Assembly: GCA_033977485.1 (NCBI GenBank)
Contig: CM066993.1
Span: 33,768,501-33,832,500, forward strand
Direction: 5' to 3'
Source of the DNA: Hydrangea macrophylla
Lineage: Eukaryota; Streptophyta; Magnoliopsida; Cornales; Hydrangeaceae
Length of the DNA stretch: 64,000 nucleotides
Below, one piece after another: positions 1 through 11,481 of the stretch; within the stretch, counting starts at the first letter, position 1; every line of letters starts with the position of its first letter. A program made the translations under genes and the position numbers. The notes under the pieces were generated by a model that ran no database searches, was not told where the DNA came from, and was given only the letters and a program-made list of their open reading frames with translations.

Positions 1-916
1 ATAAAATGAAATGAATGATGATATGAATGGAGAGGATGGTTGGAATAAAGTGAAGAAGTTACTGAATACAGCCACATGCTGAAAATGTACAATTTCTTAC
101 CTCTCTAATCTCTACCCTACTAAACAAAAACCAAAAAGTCAAAGCCTTAATGATTCTCTACAACTTAGTTTGAACATGAAAGTGTAATTTGAGTTATCCA
201 CGGTATTTCGCTCCTCTAGTAAGTAGTATTCCTTTCAGGAGACTATACACTCTAAAATGTTCGTCTTTTATGGAGTCGAGTATGAAAGCATTAGTATCCG
301 GAAAAAAAAGTCACTCCTATTAAAGCTTTCATACCATGTGCGATTATTATTCACCAAGTTTCTATGAGATGTTCATTTGTGAGTGTAATAACTATGTGAG
401 GATTGAGTTGAAACTACGAGTTCTGAGAGTATGATAGATTAAACAACTCTAAATAAAGTTGATGTATAGCAGTTAATTTCACACACACAGATGCATGGGT
501 GTGACGCATTTGTTATTTTTATCTTGGTGACATGAGGGACATGTGCATTTCTTTCATGGTTGGAATGAGGATGAGATGTTTGTAGAGCTAAATTAATAGT
601 TGAATAAAAAGGGAATGTTTAAAAGTTATTCTATATCTTTTTGGAGCTTAAAATCAGAGAATTTTGTGGGTATATTCACTGCAAACCCTCACGAGACAAC
701 ACTCGTCCACTAGGGGAAACCTAGGGGTTTAACGGCTTGTTGCATTAGCTAAATGCAACCGCGAGTCCTGCGAAAGTGAGTTAGGTAGTTTCTTTCTCGT
801 TTTAGTCTAGTTTACCGTAGTTTAATTTATTTTATTAGTCATTACAGTTATAGGGTAGCTTGTTTTTTTATTTTCGCTCTATTGCTAGGGACTAGCAACT
901 CGCTAGTTGGGGGTTG
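1..916 (+). mobile_element. Athila-like element A1, 3' internal (non-coding) end
   Basis: No coding sequence is visible. The segment matches the layout just upstream of the 3' LTR of the Athila derivative A2: both have a 'ccctcacgaga...cactcgtcc' block, a 'cctaggggttta' block, a 'ggcttgttgcat' block and a short purine tract before the LTR (here about 685-780 and 907-916; there about 56408-56510 and 56583-56593). I infer that it is the untranslated 3' end of a related Athila-like element whose gag-pol lies left of the window. The polypurine tract is the g-run at 909-915. Confidence 0.7.
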
Positions 917-1757
917 TGACAAGCGGGAGTATTTGTAAAATACAACCGCGCTAAAAGAAGAAAAAGTATGGATTTAGTTTACAATTCCTCCATTTATCTG
1001 CAATTTGAATTACAATACTAGTTTATGCACATATTGATTAAACTATGATAAGTTGTGTGTTTTAGCTGTAATTTGTGCAGACTGCAGTTGCTGTGTGAAG
1101 AGTTGAAAGATAATGATGAAGGAAAATGCTGAATTCTAAAGAAGACATGTCAAAGCTGAAATATAGAGTTCGAGCGATTGAAGACCTTTCGATCGATCGA
1201 AATTTCGATCGATCGAGATAAGTTCAAGCGAACGAAGTCTCCAAGAGTTCAATCGATCGAGGATTGTTCGATCGATCGAACATGCCTTTTATCAGATTTT
1301 TACGCGCACGCAGCAGGATACATGAAAAACCCTAGCATTAGGTTTCTGCTATATATATTCATACTATAGACGTCCATAAGGACGCCCACTTTACATTTTA
1401 TCAGTTTTTACACAAAAAGAGAGTGTTTTACTTTGATCCTTGTAGGTTTTGGTGATTGAACATTGAATTCAAGTGAAGTTTAAAGGTTATCCATAGCTTG
1501 TTCGTTCCAGGTATTGATTCTATCAGTTTTGCTTGCACTCTTTCAGTAGTTTACATAATTTATATCTGAATAGATTGCAGTTTTATTTGTTGGTAGTGTT
1601 TAAATCATAGCTTTTCAGTGATTGCATGTTTAAATCTCATTCAAACGCAACCTTAATGAATTTTTACGTTGAGAATAAATCTGTGACACTTCATACGATG
1701 TTTGAGTAGTCCCCGGGTTGGGAGATCACGATGAAGCCATGATCTCAGACCTCTGCC
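917..1757 (+). mobile_element. A1 3' LTR, left part (interrupted by Tekay element)
   Basis: The LTR starts TGACAAGCGGG directly after a purine tract and continues at 10682 after the chromovirus insertion. Joined length is about 1646 bp counting one TSD copy, close to the 1642-bp related solo LTR at 42805-44446. A TATA-like tatatatat lies near 1350. A cluster of TCGATCGATCGA palindromes lies upstream of it. Confidence 0.75.
1187..1281. repeat. Array of TCGATCGATCGA palindromes (A1 LTR, cluster 1)
   Basis: Four close copies of the self-complementary motif TCGATCGATCGA occur at about 1189, 1205, 1250 and 1267 (the third has one change). Degenerate half copies (cgagcgattg, caagcgaacg) lie around them. 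The cluster sits about 70-160 bp upstream of a TATA-like site, in what would be U3. A similar cluster is present in the solo LTR at 43984-44012. Confidence 0.85.
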
Positions 1758-1762
1758 ATGCA

Positions 1763-3877
1763 TGTCACACCCGTTCCAGAAATTTTATGATTTTGAAAAT
1801 GCATCCTTTGAGATTTTGAAATTATTAATGTTATTAATAATTTGAGTTAAGGTTCACTGTGAGTCAACGGTAAGGTGTCAGTGAGGACACGGGAACATGG
1901 TAGTTCATATGGCATGAGCATGAGTAAATGGCATTTATATGATTTAAATGTTATTTGACTTATATGGTATTTTGTGAATAGTGAATTATACCTGTGCAGT
2001 ATAATTTCTGGTATTTTTTCAGTATTGGTTGTTAACATTTTGAGAACGTTGGTGAGAACGTGAGTGATACATTAATTAAAAAGTTAGGTTGTGTAGAGAT
2101 TCCACAGAATATAGTTTCGGACGTTATTTTTTTGGACCAAACGAAACCTAGTCGAAAACTTTTGAAATTTATAGTTTTCACTCGTAAAGGCATAAAATGG
2201 ACGTGTGCGAAGTTTCGGGAGTTAATTAGAAGTTTGTGGAACTCGTGGGGAGGTAAACGCAATTCCCGAAGAGTTTTTTCTATATATAGAAGTGGATGAG
2301 ATTTCATTCTCATCTAAATTTCCAAAATATCTAGAGAGAGGAGAGAGAAAGGAGATTTGGTTGCCACGAGCTTGCCGGCGACATATGATGACCTTCCGTC
2401 CGTCAGGTTTTCTCCAGATTCAAGATTTGAACTCGTGGAGGTAAGACCTACGTTTTGATACTACTTAGGCCGTGTTTGGCCAATTTTTGTAAAAATCTTA
2501 ATTCTAGACTTTTGGAAAAAACAGGTATAAACTTGTAGGAATTTTCTCAAATTCGAAATCCGACGATTATTTAGCCTCCTAGTCGATCCTTCAAAGTTTG
2601 GGGAAAATCGCACGAGATATGAAGTCCTAACTTATGAAATATAGAGAAATACATATTTTATATTTTGACGACGAAATTGAGATCCGGGCGAAATCCATGT
2701 GTTAATTGTAGGCCCGTTAATTATGCACGCGCTAATTTGTGAAAAGCATGTCTAAATTTACGCGAGCACGTTAAGTTGTCTATGTGGGTCAAAGGGGAGT
2801 CTTATACAAATTCATGTCGGAGTAAGCTTCTCGATGTTTGAGAATTTTAGTAGCGATGGCTACTGTGCATGGTTGTAGGCTAGGACTTGCCATGGCACTT
2901 GTGGGATGTAATGGTTGTAGGCTTGGACTTGCCATTGACATCGCGGTTTAAGGCTTGGACTTGCCGCTACCGGATGAATGCGTATTTTCCTCCCTAGAGA
3001 CTATTGATATGATTTATGAGATTAAAGCATGTTTTGTCATATATTGCATATGTTAGACTTGTACGCTCAGCATATAGCTGAGCAGTGGAGATGTACTCCA
3101 TTGCAGGTAAGAGGAAAGACAAGAAGAATCGTGAGGAGTGAGGCCGAGGAACACCGGGGAACCACAATTGTATATGCTTTTGTTTAAATCCTAAAACTTG
3201 TGTAAGGATTGGGAATTCGTAAAATGTTGTAATAGATCTTTGGATTAGTTCCTTGGTATTGTAATCTTATAATTGAACGTCTGTAGTTATGTTTTGAATG
3301 TTGAAAATTAGTTATGGTTATGATTGTGGTTGGTGTGGAGAAGTATGAGTTGTTAATATTTCATTTCAGGCTGCCCAGCAGGGGAGCAGTCGACTGGACC
3401 CAGGATCAGTCGACTGGATCTCGTGTGATTGAGACACTGAAAGTGAATAGTAAGAGAAGCAGTCGACTGGCCCTTGCATCAGTCGACTGAGACACTGTTG
3501 GTTTTGGCTACTGCTTTTAATAATGGCAAAACCAGTCGACTGGACCTCCAGATCAATCGACTGGACCCCTGTTGAAAATGTTACATTTTGGTTCTACTTA
3601 ACATAGTCGACTGGGGACTTTGATTAGTCGACTGAGCAGTCGACTAAACCTCTGTTTTCAAAACTAAGTATTTTGGATGTGTTTCTAATTGGCCAAAACT
3701 TTTTATAACTCTGATTTCAATGGATTTTACAAACTCAGAGGGTAATGTTCCCTAAGTTTTAAATACCCAGGGTTATTTTAAAGTTCTTTCCGCTGCGTAT
3801 TATTATATGATGTTTGGATGAGCCTTGATGGCGTGCCACGTGCCCTATTTTCGCGCATAGCGGGATGGGTCGTGACA
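1763..3877 (+). repeat. Tekay 5' LTR
   Basis: The LTR is 2115 bp and nearly identical to 8561-10676. A TATA box (ctatatata) lies at 2280-2288; the 3' copy reads ctatacata there. Short duplicated phrases 'ggttgtaggct(t/a)ggacttgcca' occur at about 2872-2935. The palindrome array lies near the 3' end. Confidence 0.95.
3387..3646. repeat. CAGTCGACTG palindrome array in Tekay 5' LTR
   Basis: Nine copies of the palindrome CAGTCGACTG or one-base variants start at 3387, 3407, 3460, 3480, 3533, 3554, 3604, 3625 and 3637. Spacers range from 2 to about 50 bp and are otherwise unrelated. The array lies more than 1 kb downstream of the TATA box, so it would be transcribed in the leader of the genomic RNA. 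Confidence 0.9.
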
Positions 3878-3882
3878 TTTAG

Positions 3883-3894
3883 TGGTATCAGAGC
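3883..3894 (+). other. Tekay primer-binding site (tRNA-iMet type)
   Basis: TGGTATCAGAGC starts five bases after the 5' LTR. This is the usual plant retroelement site complementary to the 3' end of initiator tRNA-Met, used to prime minus-strand cDNA. Confidence 0.95.
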
Positions 3895-4070
3895 TAGAGG
3901 TAACAAAACTTGGGGGAAACGTTCGACGACGAGAGGAGTGTTGAGTGAATTGCCACATGTTCTAAATTGCATCCATACATATTAGAGATGTTTGATGCAT
4001 ATGTATGTTATTTTACATACATGCTATTGTTATTGTTGTACATGCATAGTGTTTATGCATTGAGAACTAC

Positions 4071-5905
4071 ATGATTGTAATCATGGATGACCGAGAGTTA
4101 TCACCCCATACTCGACGTATGAATGAAATGGCAGAGATGATGGGGAATATGGGGGAAATGATACGGAATATAGCGGAGCGACTACCTCCCACACCCCACA
4201 TCGAAGTGGAACCAATAACTGTAGTGCATGCACCCGAAACTAGGGGCATAAGATCCGTATCCGAACAATTCGCTCAAAAGAAACTAATGGAATTTCATGG
4301 GACACCCGATCCAACACTCGCCGAACATTAGATTATGGACATGGAGAGGCTTTTTCGATCTATTCCGATGAATGACAGGGAGAAGATGGGATATGCAAGT
4401 GATGTGCTAAAGGGTGAAGCCCAGAACTGGTGGGTAAATGTTCTGGATCAAGGGGCACCGATTTCTTGGGAAGGGTTCAAGGCGGAATTTAATCACCGGT
4501 TCTTTCTGCGATCCGCCTACAATGCAAAGAAGCGAGAATTTGATAACTTGAAGCAGGGAGATATGACTGTAACCGAATATACTTCCAAGTACAACACGTT
4601 GTTGAGGTTTGGCAAGGGTTCAGTACCAGAGGAGGAAGATAGAGCAAGGAAATTCGAAGAAGGTTTAAGGGAAAATATTCATCTAAGGGTGGAAACCTAC
4701 GAGCATTCGACTGTGGCAGCAGTACAACAAATGGCTCTAGTGGCCGAGAGTGGGATGGAAAGGTCGAGACAGAATCAGCACGGAAAACGAAGCAATGAGA
4801 GTGGAGATAGGAACCAAGGCTGATCTTTCAAGAGGCCATTTCAAAGAGGCTCTGGTTCTAGTTCGAGTGATTTCAGGAGGACGCCAAGTAACATACCATT
4901 GTGATTACTTTATAACCGACCACACTCAGGCCGATGTTTCATGACCAAACCCCAGAACAGAAATCAAGGAGGGTGTAGTGCTAATTCTACACCTGAGATG
5001 AGAGGCAAGTGCTATGATTGTGGAGTATTTGGACACCAAGCCAAGGATTGCCCTAGGAAGTATCCTCGGCAAGGAGTTAGTTCTATGGCTTCTAGTGGTT
5101 CGAAGCTTAGACAATCCAATGACGGGGGACAAAGGACTGAGCAACGTCAAGGAAGGGCATATCAGATGAACCCAGGAGATATGACTGCTTCCGAGACAGT
5201 AGTCTCAGGTATGGTGCTTGTATGTTCACACTTAGCACGCATACTTGTCGACTCAGGATCTACGCATTCATTTGTATCGCATGCCTTTGTTGAACATTTG
5301 AATATTGAATCGGTACCGTTAGGATATGAATTGTCTATTTCTGTGCCACTTAGTAAATCAATAATGACGTCTACGATATATAAGAACTGTGAGATCAAAC
5401 TAGGTGAGAAGTTGATGACCGTAGACCTTATACCGATTGCGGTGAACCATTTCAATGTGATACTGGGAATGGATTGGTTAGCTTTTAACCAAGCCACAAT
5501 ATACTGTGAACAGAAAGAGGTTAATTTTCGATCACCGGTGCATGGGAACTTTTGTTTCCAAGGGAATGGGGTTATACCGTCGCCGTACTTGATTTCAGCT
5601 ATCCGAGCGGGAAGGTTATTGAAAAAGGGATGTCAAAGATTCCTATGTTCAGTGACCGATGTCTCAGCGACCGAATTCAAAGTAGAAGACATTCCGATAG
5701 TGCGAGAACATTCAGATGTCTTTCCTGATGATCTACCAGATGTTCTTATTGAGAGAGAAATTGAATTCACCATTGAGGTAAAGCTCTCAAGACCAATATC
5801 CAAGGCACCGTATAGAATGGCACCACTAGAATTGAAGGAACTGAAAGTTCAACTACAAGAGTTACTTGATAAAGGTTTCATTCGACCAAGTGTATCGCCG
5901 TGGGG
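4071..5905 (+). pseudogene. Tekay gag and protease, with stops
   Basis: One frame runs from an ATG near 4071 through capsid, zinc knuckle and protease to the start of RT, broken by stops at 4329-4331, 4821-4823 and near 4900. The capsid part (about 4260-4760) shows MEFHGTPDP, a KGEAQNWW-type core and the YTSKYNTLLRF region typical of chromovirus gag. The zinc knuckle CYDCGVFGHQAKDC (near 5008-5050) binds RNA during packaging. The protease active site is VDSGSTHSFV (near 5247), with the catalytic DSG intact. The first stop probably replaces a tryptophan codon, a G-to-A change. A product would be truncated. Confidence 0.9.
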
Positions 5906-7130
5906 AGCTGAACAAGTTAACGATTAAGAACAAGTATCCACTGCCAAGAATCGATGACCTATTTGATCAACTTCGTGGGGCACAAGTATTCTCCAAGATA
6001 GACCTGAGATCGGGTTATCATCAGTTGAAAGTGAAGGCCGAAGATGTTGAGAAAACAGCTTTTAGAACGCGTTATGGACACTATGAGTTCTTAGTTATGC
6101 CATTTGGAGTTACGAATGCACCAGCCGCGTTCATGGATCTTATGAATCGAGTATTCAAGGATTATTTGGATGACTTTGTGATTGTATTCATTAACGATAT
6201 CCATATCTATTCACCGAGTGAGATAGAACACGAGAACCACATGAGGTTGATACTTCAGAGATTACGAGAGAAACAATTATTTGGTAAATTCAAGAAATGT
6301 GAATTTTGGTTGTCTAGTATTACTTTTCTTGGTCACGTGATTGACAATAATGGAGTATCAGTTGATCCTCACAAAGTAGAAGCTGTATCAAATTGGCAAA
6401 GGCCGACATCCGTATTCGAAATTCGAAGTTTCTTGGGATTAGCGGGATACTACCGTCATTTTATCGAACATTTCTCAAAGATTTCTTTACCTATGATAAG
6501 GTTGATGAGGAAAGGAATTACATTTGAATGGAGTCAGGAATGTGAAGACAGTTTTCAAGAATTGAAAGCACGACTAACGAGAGCACCTATTCTGACAATA
6601 CCATCCAGAACCGCAGGATTTGTAATCTATAGTGATGCTTCACATAAAGGGTTGGGATGTGTGCTTATGCAAGGTGGTAAAGTGATTGCTTATGCTTATA
6701 GACAGTTGAAGACACATGAGATTAATTATCCGACTCATGATCTAGAATTAGCTGCGGTAATTCAAGCTTTGAAGATTTGGAGACACTATTTGTACGGGGA
6801 AAAGTGTGAGATATTCACAAATCACAAGAGTTTGAAATACATTTTCACCCAACGAGATTTGAATATGAGACAGCGACGATGGTTAGAATTGATGAAGGAT
6901 TACGATCTTTCGATTGAGTACCATCCGGGAAAGGCGAATGTAGTAGCCGATGCATTAAGCCGGAAGACGCCAAGGAATTTAACCGACGAGCTAACACAAC
7001 AAAAAGAGTTGATAAAAGAGATGGAACGATTAGAATTGGACGTGATTCCAGAGACTAGTGGTGGCTTAATGATGGCAATCATGGCACACCCAGATATTAT
7101 TGATGAGATCAAGAAAGAACAATTTAACGA
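5906..7130 (+). pseudogene. Tekay reverse transcriptase and RNase H, catalytic residues lost
   Basis: RT would copy genomic RNA to cDNA and RNase H would remove the RNA strand. The N-terminal RT block is missing: the frame jumps from SPWGA (about 5905) to [15 protein letters not shown], losing roughly 19 residues and shifting the frame. The fingers/palm motifs [21 protein letters not shown] and [12 protein letters not shown] are present. The catalytic box reads [10 protein letters not shown], where Ty3/gypsy enzymes have I-D-D, so the first aspartate is Asn. RNase H shows [13 protein letters not shown], then [11 protein letters not shown] where Asp is expected before HKSL. Both D-to-N changes are single G-to-A events. 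The tether to integrase follows near 6980. Confidence 0.9.
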
Positions 7131-8520
7131 TGTCTATTTGTGCAAAATGAGGGACGAGATACCTTTGGGAAAGCGACCTGGGTTTGTATTAGAACTAGGG
7201 ACGTTGAAACTGAAAAATCGATTATGTGTACCGAATGTGAAAGACTTGAAAGAGAGGATTCTAGAAGAAGCTCATAGTACGAAATATTCAGTGCACCCGG
7301 GAAGTAATAAGATGTACAGAAACCTGAGGGAAAACTTTTGGTGGAAGGGTATGAAGCGTGAAGTCGCTAAGTTTGTATCTGAATGTTCGGCATGTCAACA
7401 GGTTAAAGCAGAGAGACAAGTACCCGCAGGATTATTACAACCTTTACCTGTGTCAGAATGGAAGTGGGATGAGAATACGATGGATTTTGTTTCAGGATTT
7501 CCATGATCATGTAATAAGAATGATAAGATTTGGGTTATAGTTGACCGATTAACCAAGTCAGCTCATTTTCTACCAACCAAGACAACTAAGCCTTCGAGGT
7601 TAGCAGAGTTGTATGTGAAAGAGATTGTAAGACTACATGGAGTTCCAGCAGTGATTGTATCAGATCAGGATAGTAGCTTTACATCAAGGTTTTGGGGAAG
7701 TTTGCAAGAAGCTATGGGTGCGAAATTGAGTTTCAGTACTGCATTTCATCCTCAGACCGACGGACAGTTAGAGCGTATGATTCAGACCTTGGAAGATATG
7801 TTGAGATTGTGTGTATTAGACTTTGGGAGTGATTGGGAGCACCACTTGCCATTAATTGAATTTTCGTACAACAACGGATTTCAATCAAGTATTAGTATGG
7901 CACCATATGAAGCTTTGTATGGCCGTAAGTGTCGATCACCGGTTTGTTGGACCGAGGTAGGAGAAAGAAAGTTGTTAGGACCTGAGTTAATACAGGTGAC
8001 TACTGAGAAGGTGAAATTGATTCAGGAATGTCTTAAGGTTGCTCAGAGTCGATATAAGAGCTATGCGGACTCTAAACGATGACCGATGAATTTTGAAGTG
8101 GGAAATTTCGTATACTTGCGAGTATCGCCTTCGAAAGGTATTGTACGATTTGGAAAGAGGGGAAAGCTCAATCCAAGATTTATAGGACCTTTTGAGATCC
8201 TAGAGAGAGTAGGTCCAGTGGCTTATCGATTGGCCTTGTCATCAGAGTTGGAACATGTGCATAACGTATTTCACGTATCAATGTTGAGACGGTGTATGAC
8301 TCATACGAGTAAGATCATTGTACCTGTACCGCTACAAATTCGGGAGACATGACTTATGTAGAACAACCGGTCGAGATTCTAGATCGAAAAGAACAAGTCT
8401 TAAGAACTAAGATGATTCCGATGGTGAAGGTATTATGGCGTAGTCACACTGTTGAAGAGGCTACGTGGGAAAATGAAGAAGACATACGGAATGAGTATCT
8501 GTACCTGTTCGATGCATGAG
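7131..8520 (+). pseudogene. Tekay integrase with C-terminal chromodomain-like region
   Basis: Integrase inserts cDNA into the host chromosome. The HHCC finger is recognisable ([11 protein letters not shown] near 7290, then CSACQQVK near 7384). The catalytic core begins TKSAHFLPT and holds [12 protein letters not shown] and [11 protein letters not shown]; the final Glu lies in the usual position. Stops interrupt at 7504-7506, 8080-8082 and 8350-8352. The GPY/F region ([11 protein letters not shown]) is followed by a tail with KVLWRSHTVEEATWENEED (about 8420-8485), which fits the chromodomain-like tails that direct chromoviruses to heterochromatin. The reading frame ends with a TGA at 8518-8520, 28 bp before the purine tract. 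Confidence 0.9.
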
Positions 8521-8548
8521 GTAAAGTTTGGGGACAAACTTCCTTTTT

Positions 8549-8560
8549 GGAGGGGAGAGT
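8549..8560 (+). other. Tekay polypurine tract
   Basis: GGAGGGGAGAGT abuts the 3' LTR and would prime plus-strand synthesis. Confidence 0.9.
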
Positions 8561-10676
8561 TGTCACACCCGTTCCAGAAATTTTATGATTTTAAAAATGC
8601 ATCCTTTGAGATTTTGAAATTATTAATGTTACTAATAATTTGAGTTGAGGTTCACTGTGAGTCAACGGTAAGGTGTCAGTGAGGACACGGGAACATGGTA
8701 GTTCATATGGCATGAGCATGAGTAAATGACATTTATACGATTTAAATGTTATTTGACTTATATGGTATTTTGTGAATAGTGAATTATACCTGTGTAGTAT
8801 AATTTATGGTATTTTTTCAGTATTGGTTGTTAACATTTTGAGAACGTTGGTGAGAACGTGAGTGATACGTTAATTAAAAAGTTAGGTTATGTAGAGATTC
8901 CACAGAATATAGTTTCGGACGTTATTTTTTTGGACCAAACGAAACCTAGTCGAAAACTTTTGAAATTTATAGTTTTCACTCGTAAAAGCATAAAATGGAC
9001 GGGTGCGAAATTTCGAGAGTTAATTAGAAGTTTGAGGAACTCGTGGGGAGGTAAACGCAATTCCCAAAGAGTTTTTTCTATACATAGAAGTGGATGAGAT
9101 TTCATTCTCATCCAAATTTCCAAAATATCTAGAGAGAGGAGAGAGAAAGGAGATTTGGTTGCCACGAGCTTGCCAGCGACATACGACGACCTTCCGTCCA
9201 TCAGATTTTCTCCAGATTCAAGATTTGAACTCGTGGAGGTAAGACCTACGTTTTGATACTATTTAGGCCGTGTTTGGCCAATTTTTGTAAAAATCTTAAT
9301 TCTAGACTTTTGGGAAAAACAGGTATAAACTTGTAGGAATTTTCTCAAATTCGAAATCCGACGATTATTTAGCCTCCTAGTCTATCCTTCAAAGTTTGGG
9401 GGAAATCGCACGAGGTATGAAGTCCTAACTTGTGAAATATAGAGAAATACATGTTTTATATTTCGACGACGAAATTGAGATCCGGGCGAAATCCATGTGT
9501 TAATTGTAGGCCCGTTAATTATGCACGCGCTAATTTGTGAAAAGCATGTCTAAATTTACGCGAGCACGTTGAGTTGTCTATGTGGGTCAAAGGGGAGTCT
9601 TATACAAATTCATGTCGGAGTAAGCTTCTCGATGTTTGAGAATTTTAGTAGCGACGGCTACTGTGCATGGTTGTAGGCTTGGACTTGCCATGGCACTTGT
9701 GGGATGTAATGGTTGTAGGCTTGGACTTGCCATTGACATCGCGGTTTAAGGCTTGGACTTGCCGCTACCGGATGAATGCGTATTTTCCTCCCTAGAGACT
9801 ATTGATATGATTTATGAGATTAAAGCATGTTTTGTCATATATTGCATATGTTAGACTTGTACGCTCAGCATATAGCTGAGCAGTGGAGATGTACTCCATT
9901 GCAGGTAAGAGGAAAGACAAGAAGAATCGTGAGGAGTAAGGCCGAGGAACACCGGGGAACCACAATTGTATATGCTTTTATTTTAAATCCTAAAACTTGT
10001 GTAAGGATTGGGAATTCGTAAAATGTTGTAATAGATCTTTGGATTAGTTCCTTGGTAGTGTAATCTTATAATTGAACGTCTGTAGTTATGTTTTGAATGT
10101 TGAAAATCAGTTATGGTTGTGATTGTGGTTGGTGTGGAGAAGTATGAGTTGTTAATATTTCATTTCAGGCTGCCCAGCAGGGGAGCAGTCGACTGGACCC
10201 AGGATCAGTCGACTGGATCTCGTGTGATTAAGACACTGAAAGTGAATAGTACGAGAAGCAGTCGACTGGCCCTTGCATCAGTCGACTGAGACACTGTTGG
10301 TTTTGGCTACTGCTTTTAATAATGGCAAAACCAGTCGACTGGACCTCCAGATCAGTCGACTGGACCCCTTTTGAAAATGTTACATTTTGGTTCTGCTTAG
10401 CACAGTCGACTGGGGACTTTGATCAGTCGACTGAGCAGTCGACTGAACCTCTGTTTTCAAAACTGAGTATTTTGGATGTGTTTCTAATTGGCCAAAACTT
10501 TTTATAACTCTGATTTCAATGGATTTTACAAACTCAGAGGGTAATGTTCCCTAAGTTTTAAATACCCAGGGTTGTTTTAAAGTTCTTTCTACTGCGTATT
10601 GTTATATGATGTTTGAATGAGCCTTAATGGCGTGCCACGTGTCCTATTTCCGCGCATAGCAGGATGGGTCGTGACA
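8561..10676 (+). repeat. Tekay 3' LTR
   Basis: The LTR is 2116 bp, TG...CA, nearly identical to 1763-3877. Its nine-copy CAGTCGACTG array (about 10186-10445) is better preserved than in the 5' copy: the copies that are changed in the 5' LTR are intact here. Confidence 0.95.
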
Positions 10677-10681
10677 ATGCA

Positions 10682-11481
10682 GCAGATTAATTTCTGTGTT
10701 CGATCGATCGAAGTGATTCGATCGATCGGACCAGAGTTATTGTCGAGCGATCGAAGTCAGTTCGATCGATCGAGGGATGAAAAAGTTCGATCGATCGAAA
10801 GCGCGTCGATCGATCGAGCTCTTTGATTCTTGAGGACATTCTATACATTATTCCTAGACTTTCTGCTTTATTGATTCGTTATCAAACTGTCCCCAAATGT
10901 TCAGTTTGTCAAAACAGTCTTTAAACCTAAAGTTTTGAGTTTTTTTTCTTCAATATATTTTGCAAACCACCCTGAATTCTAATACCATTGTAGGTGAGAG
11001 TCTTAACTATTGTTTTAAACCGTTTTTGTGTATTTCGAACTCCATTGTGATGATATAGTCCCGGATATGAAAGGACTATGGATTCTTTATTTTAAGAGAA
11101 ATACGGAATACTGTAGAGAATGTGCTCCATTGAGCTTTAATGTAATTGCATGGTAGATGGTTAGGTTGCGGTGGATTCGTGTAATCCCAATATTCCTTTT
11201 TAATTAAGAAAAACATTTTAAATCATTGCTTTGGTTAATTAGTTAGTAATTACTTAATCTAGTTTAATTGCTTCAGTTTTAGTAGTTGTTAAACTGTGGA
11301 ACTTTGTGTTCTACATCTGTTAAATAAAAGTATTGATTTTTATTTTCCCTGTTGAGAATAATCTAAGTAATTAGTTTAACACCTTCCCTGTGGGATCGAC
11401 CTGGACTTATCCAGTACTACTTGCACGATTACCTATACTTGGGTATAGCACACAAGTGCACACAGAAAAACCGTCGTGTCA
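10682..11481 (+). mobile_element. A1 3' LTR, right part
   Basis: This continues the LTR interrupted at 1757. It contains a second TCGATCGATCGA cluster and the conserved Athila-type block 'cttccctgtgggatcgacctggact' near 11385-11410 (shown here only as a position guide; key phrase gtgggatcgacc), and ends ...CGTGTCA at 11481. The end matches the reverse complement of the solo LTR at 42805. The next five bases, aatat, would be the TSD; its partner is outside the window. Confidence 0.75.
10699..10819. repeat. Array of TCGATCGATCGA palindromes (A1 LTR, cluster 2)
   Basis: Six copies, most perfect, start near 10700, 10718, 10744, 10762, 10787 and 10806. The third is degenerate (cgagcgatcga). The cluster lies downstream of the TATA-like site at 1350 once the chromovirus is removed, so A1 LTRs have clusters on both sides of the promoter. 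Confidence 0.85.

Larger units (their letters stand above)
1763..10676 (+). mobile_element. Tekay-like Ty3/gypsy chromovirus, complete ends, defective
   Basis: The element is 8.9 kb with two LTRs of about 2.1 kb (1763-3877 and 8561-10676), each TGTCACACCC...GTGACA. The 5-bp TSD atgca is at 1758-1762 and 10677-10681. A primer-binding site complementary to initiator tRNA-Met follows the 5' LTR and a purine tract precedes the 3' LTR. Gene order is gag, protease, RT, RNase H, integrase and a chromodomain-like tail. It is inserted in the A1 3' LTR. The LTRs differ at scattered transitions only by eye, so insertion is fairly recent, but the coding region carries several stops and a deletion. The Tekay/Del assignment rests on LTR length, primer site and chromodomain and was not checked by phylogeny. 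Confidence 0.9.

Noticed and set aside
1178..1369. 63-codon ORF with SIDRS-like repeats (also 10617-10826 and 43399-43668)
   Set aside because: These are translations of the TCGATCGATCGA arrays inside A1 LTRs; no domain, and position is non-coding LTR.
3387..3646. Possible CRISPR-like array of regularly repeated palindromes
   Set aside because: Repeats are only 10 bp, spacing is irregular, the sequence is inside a plant LTR and is duplicated in the other LTR; no cas genes.
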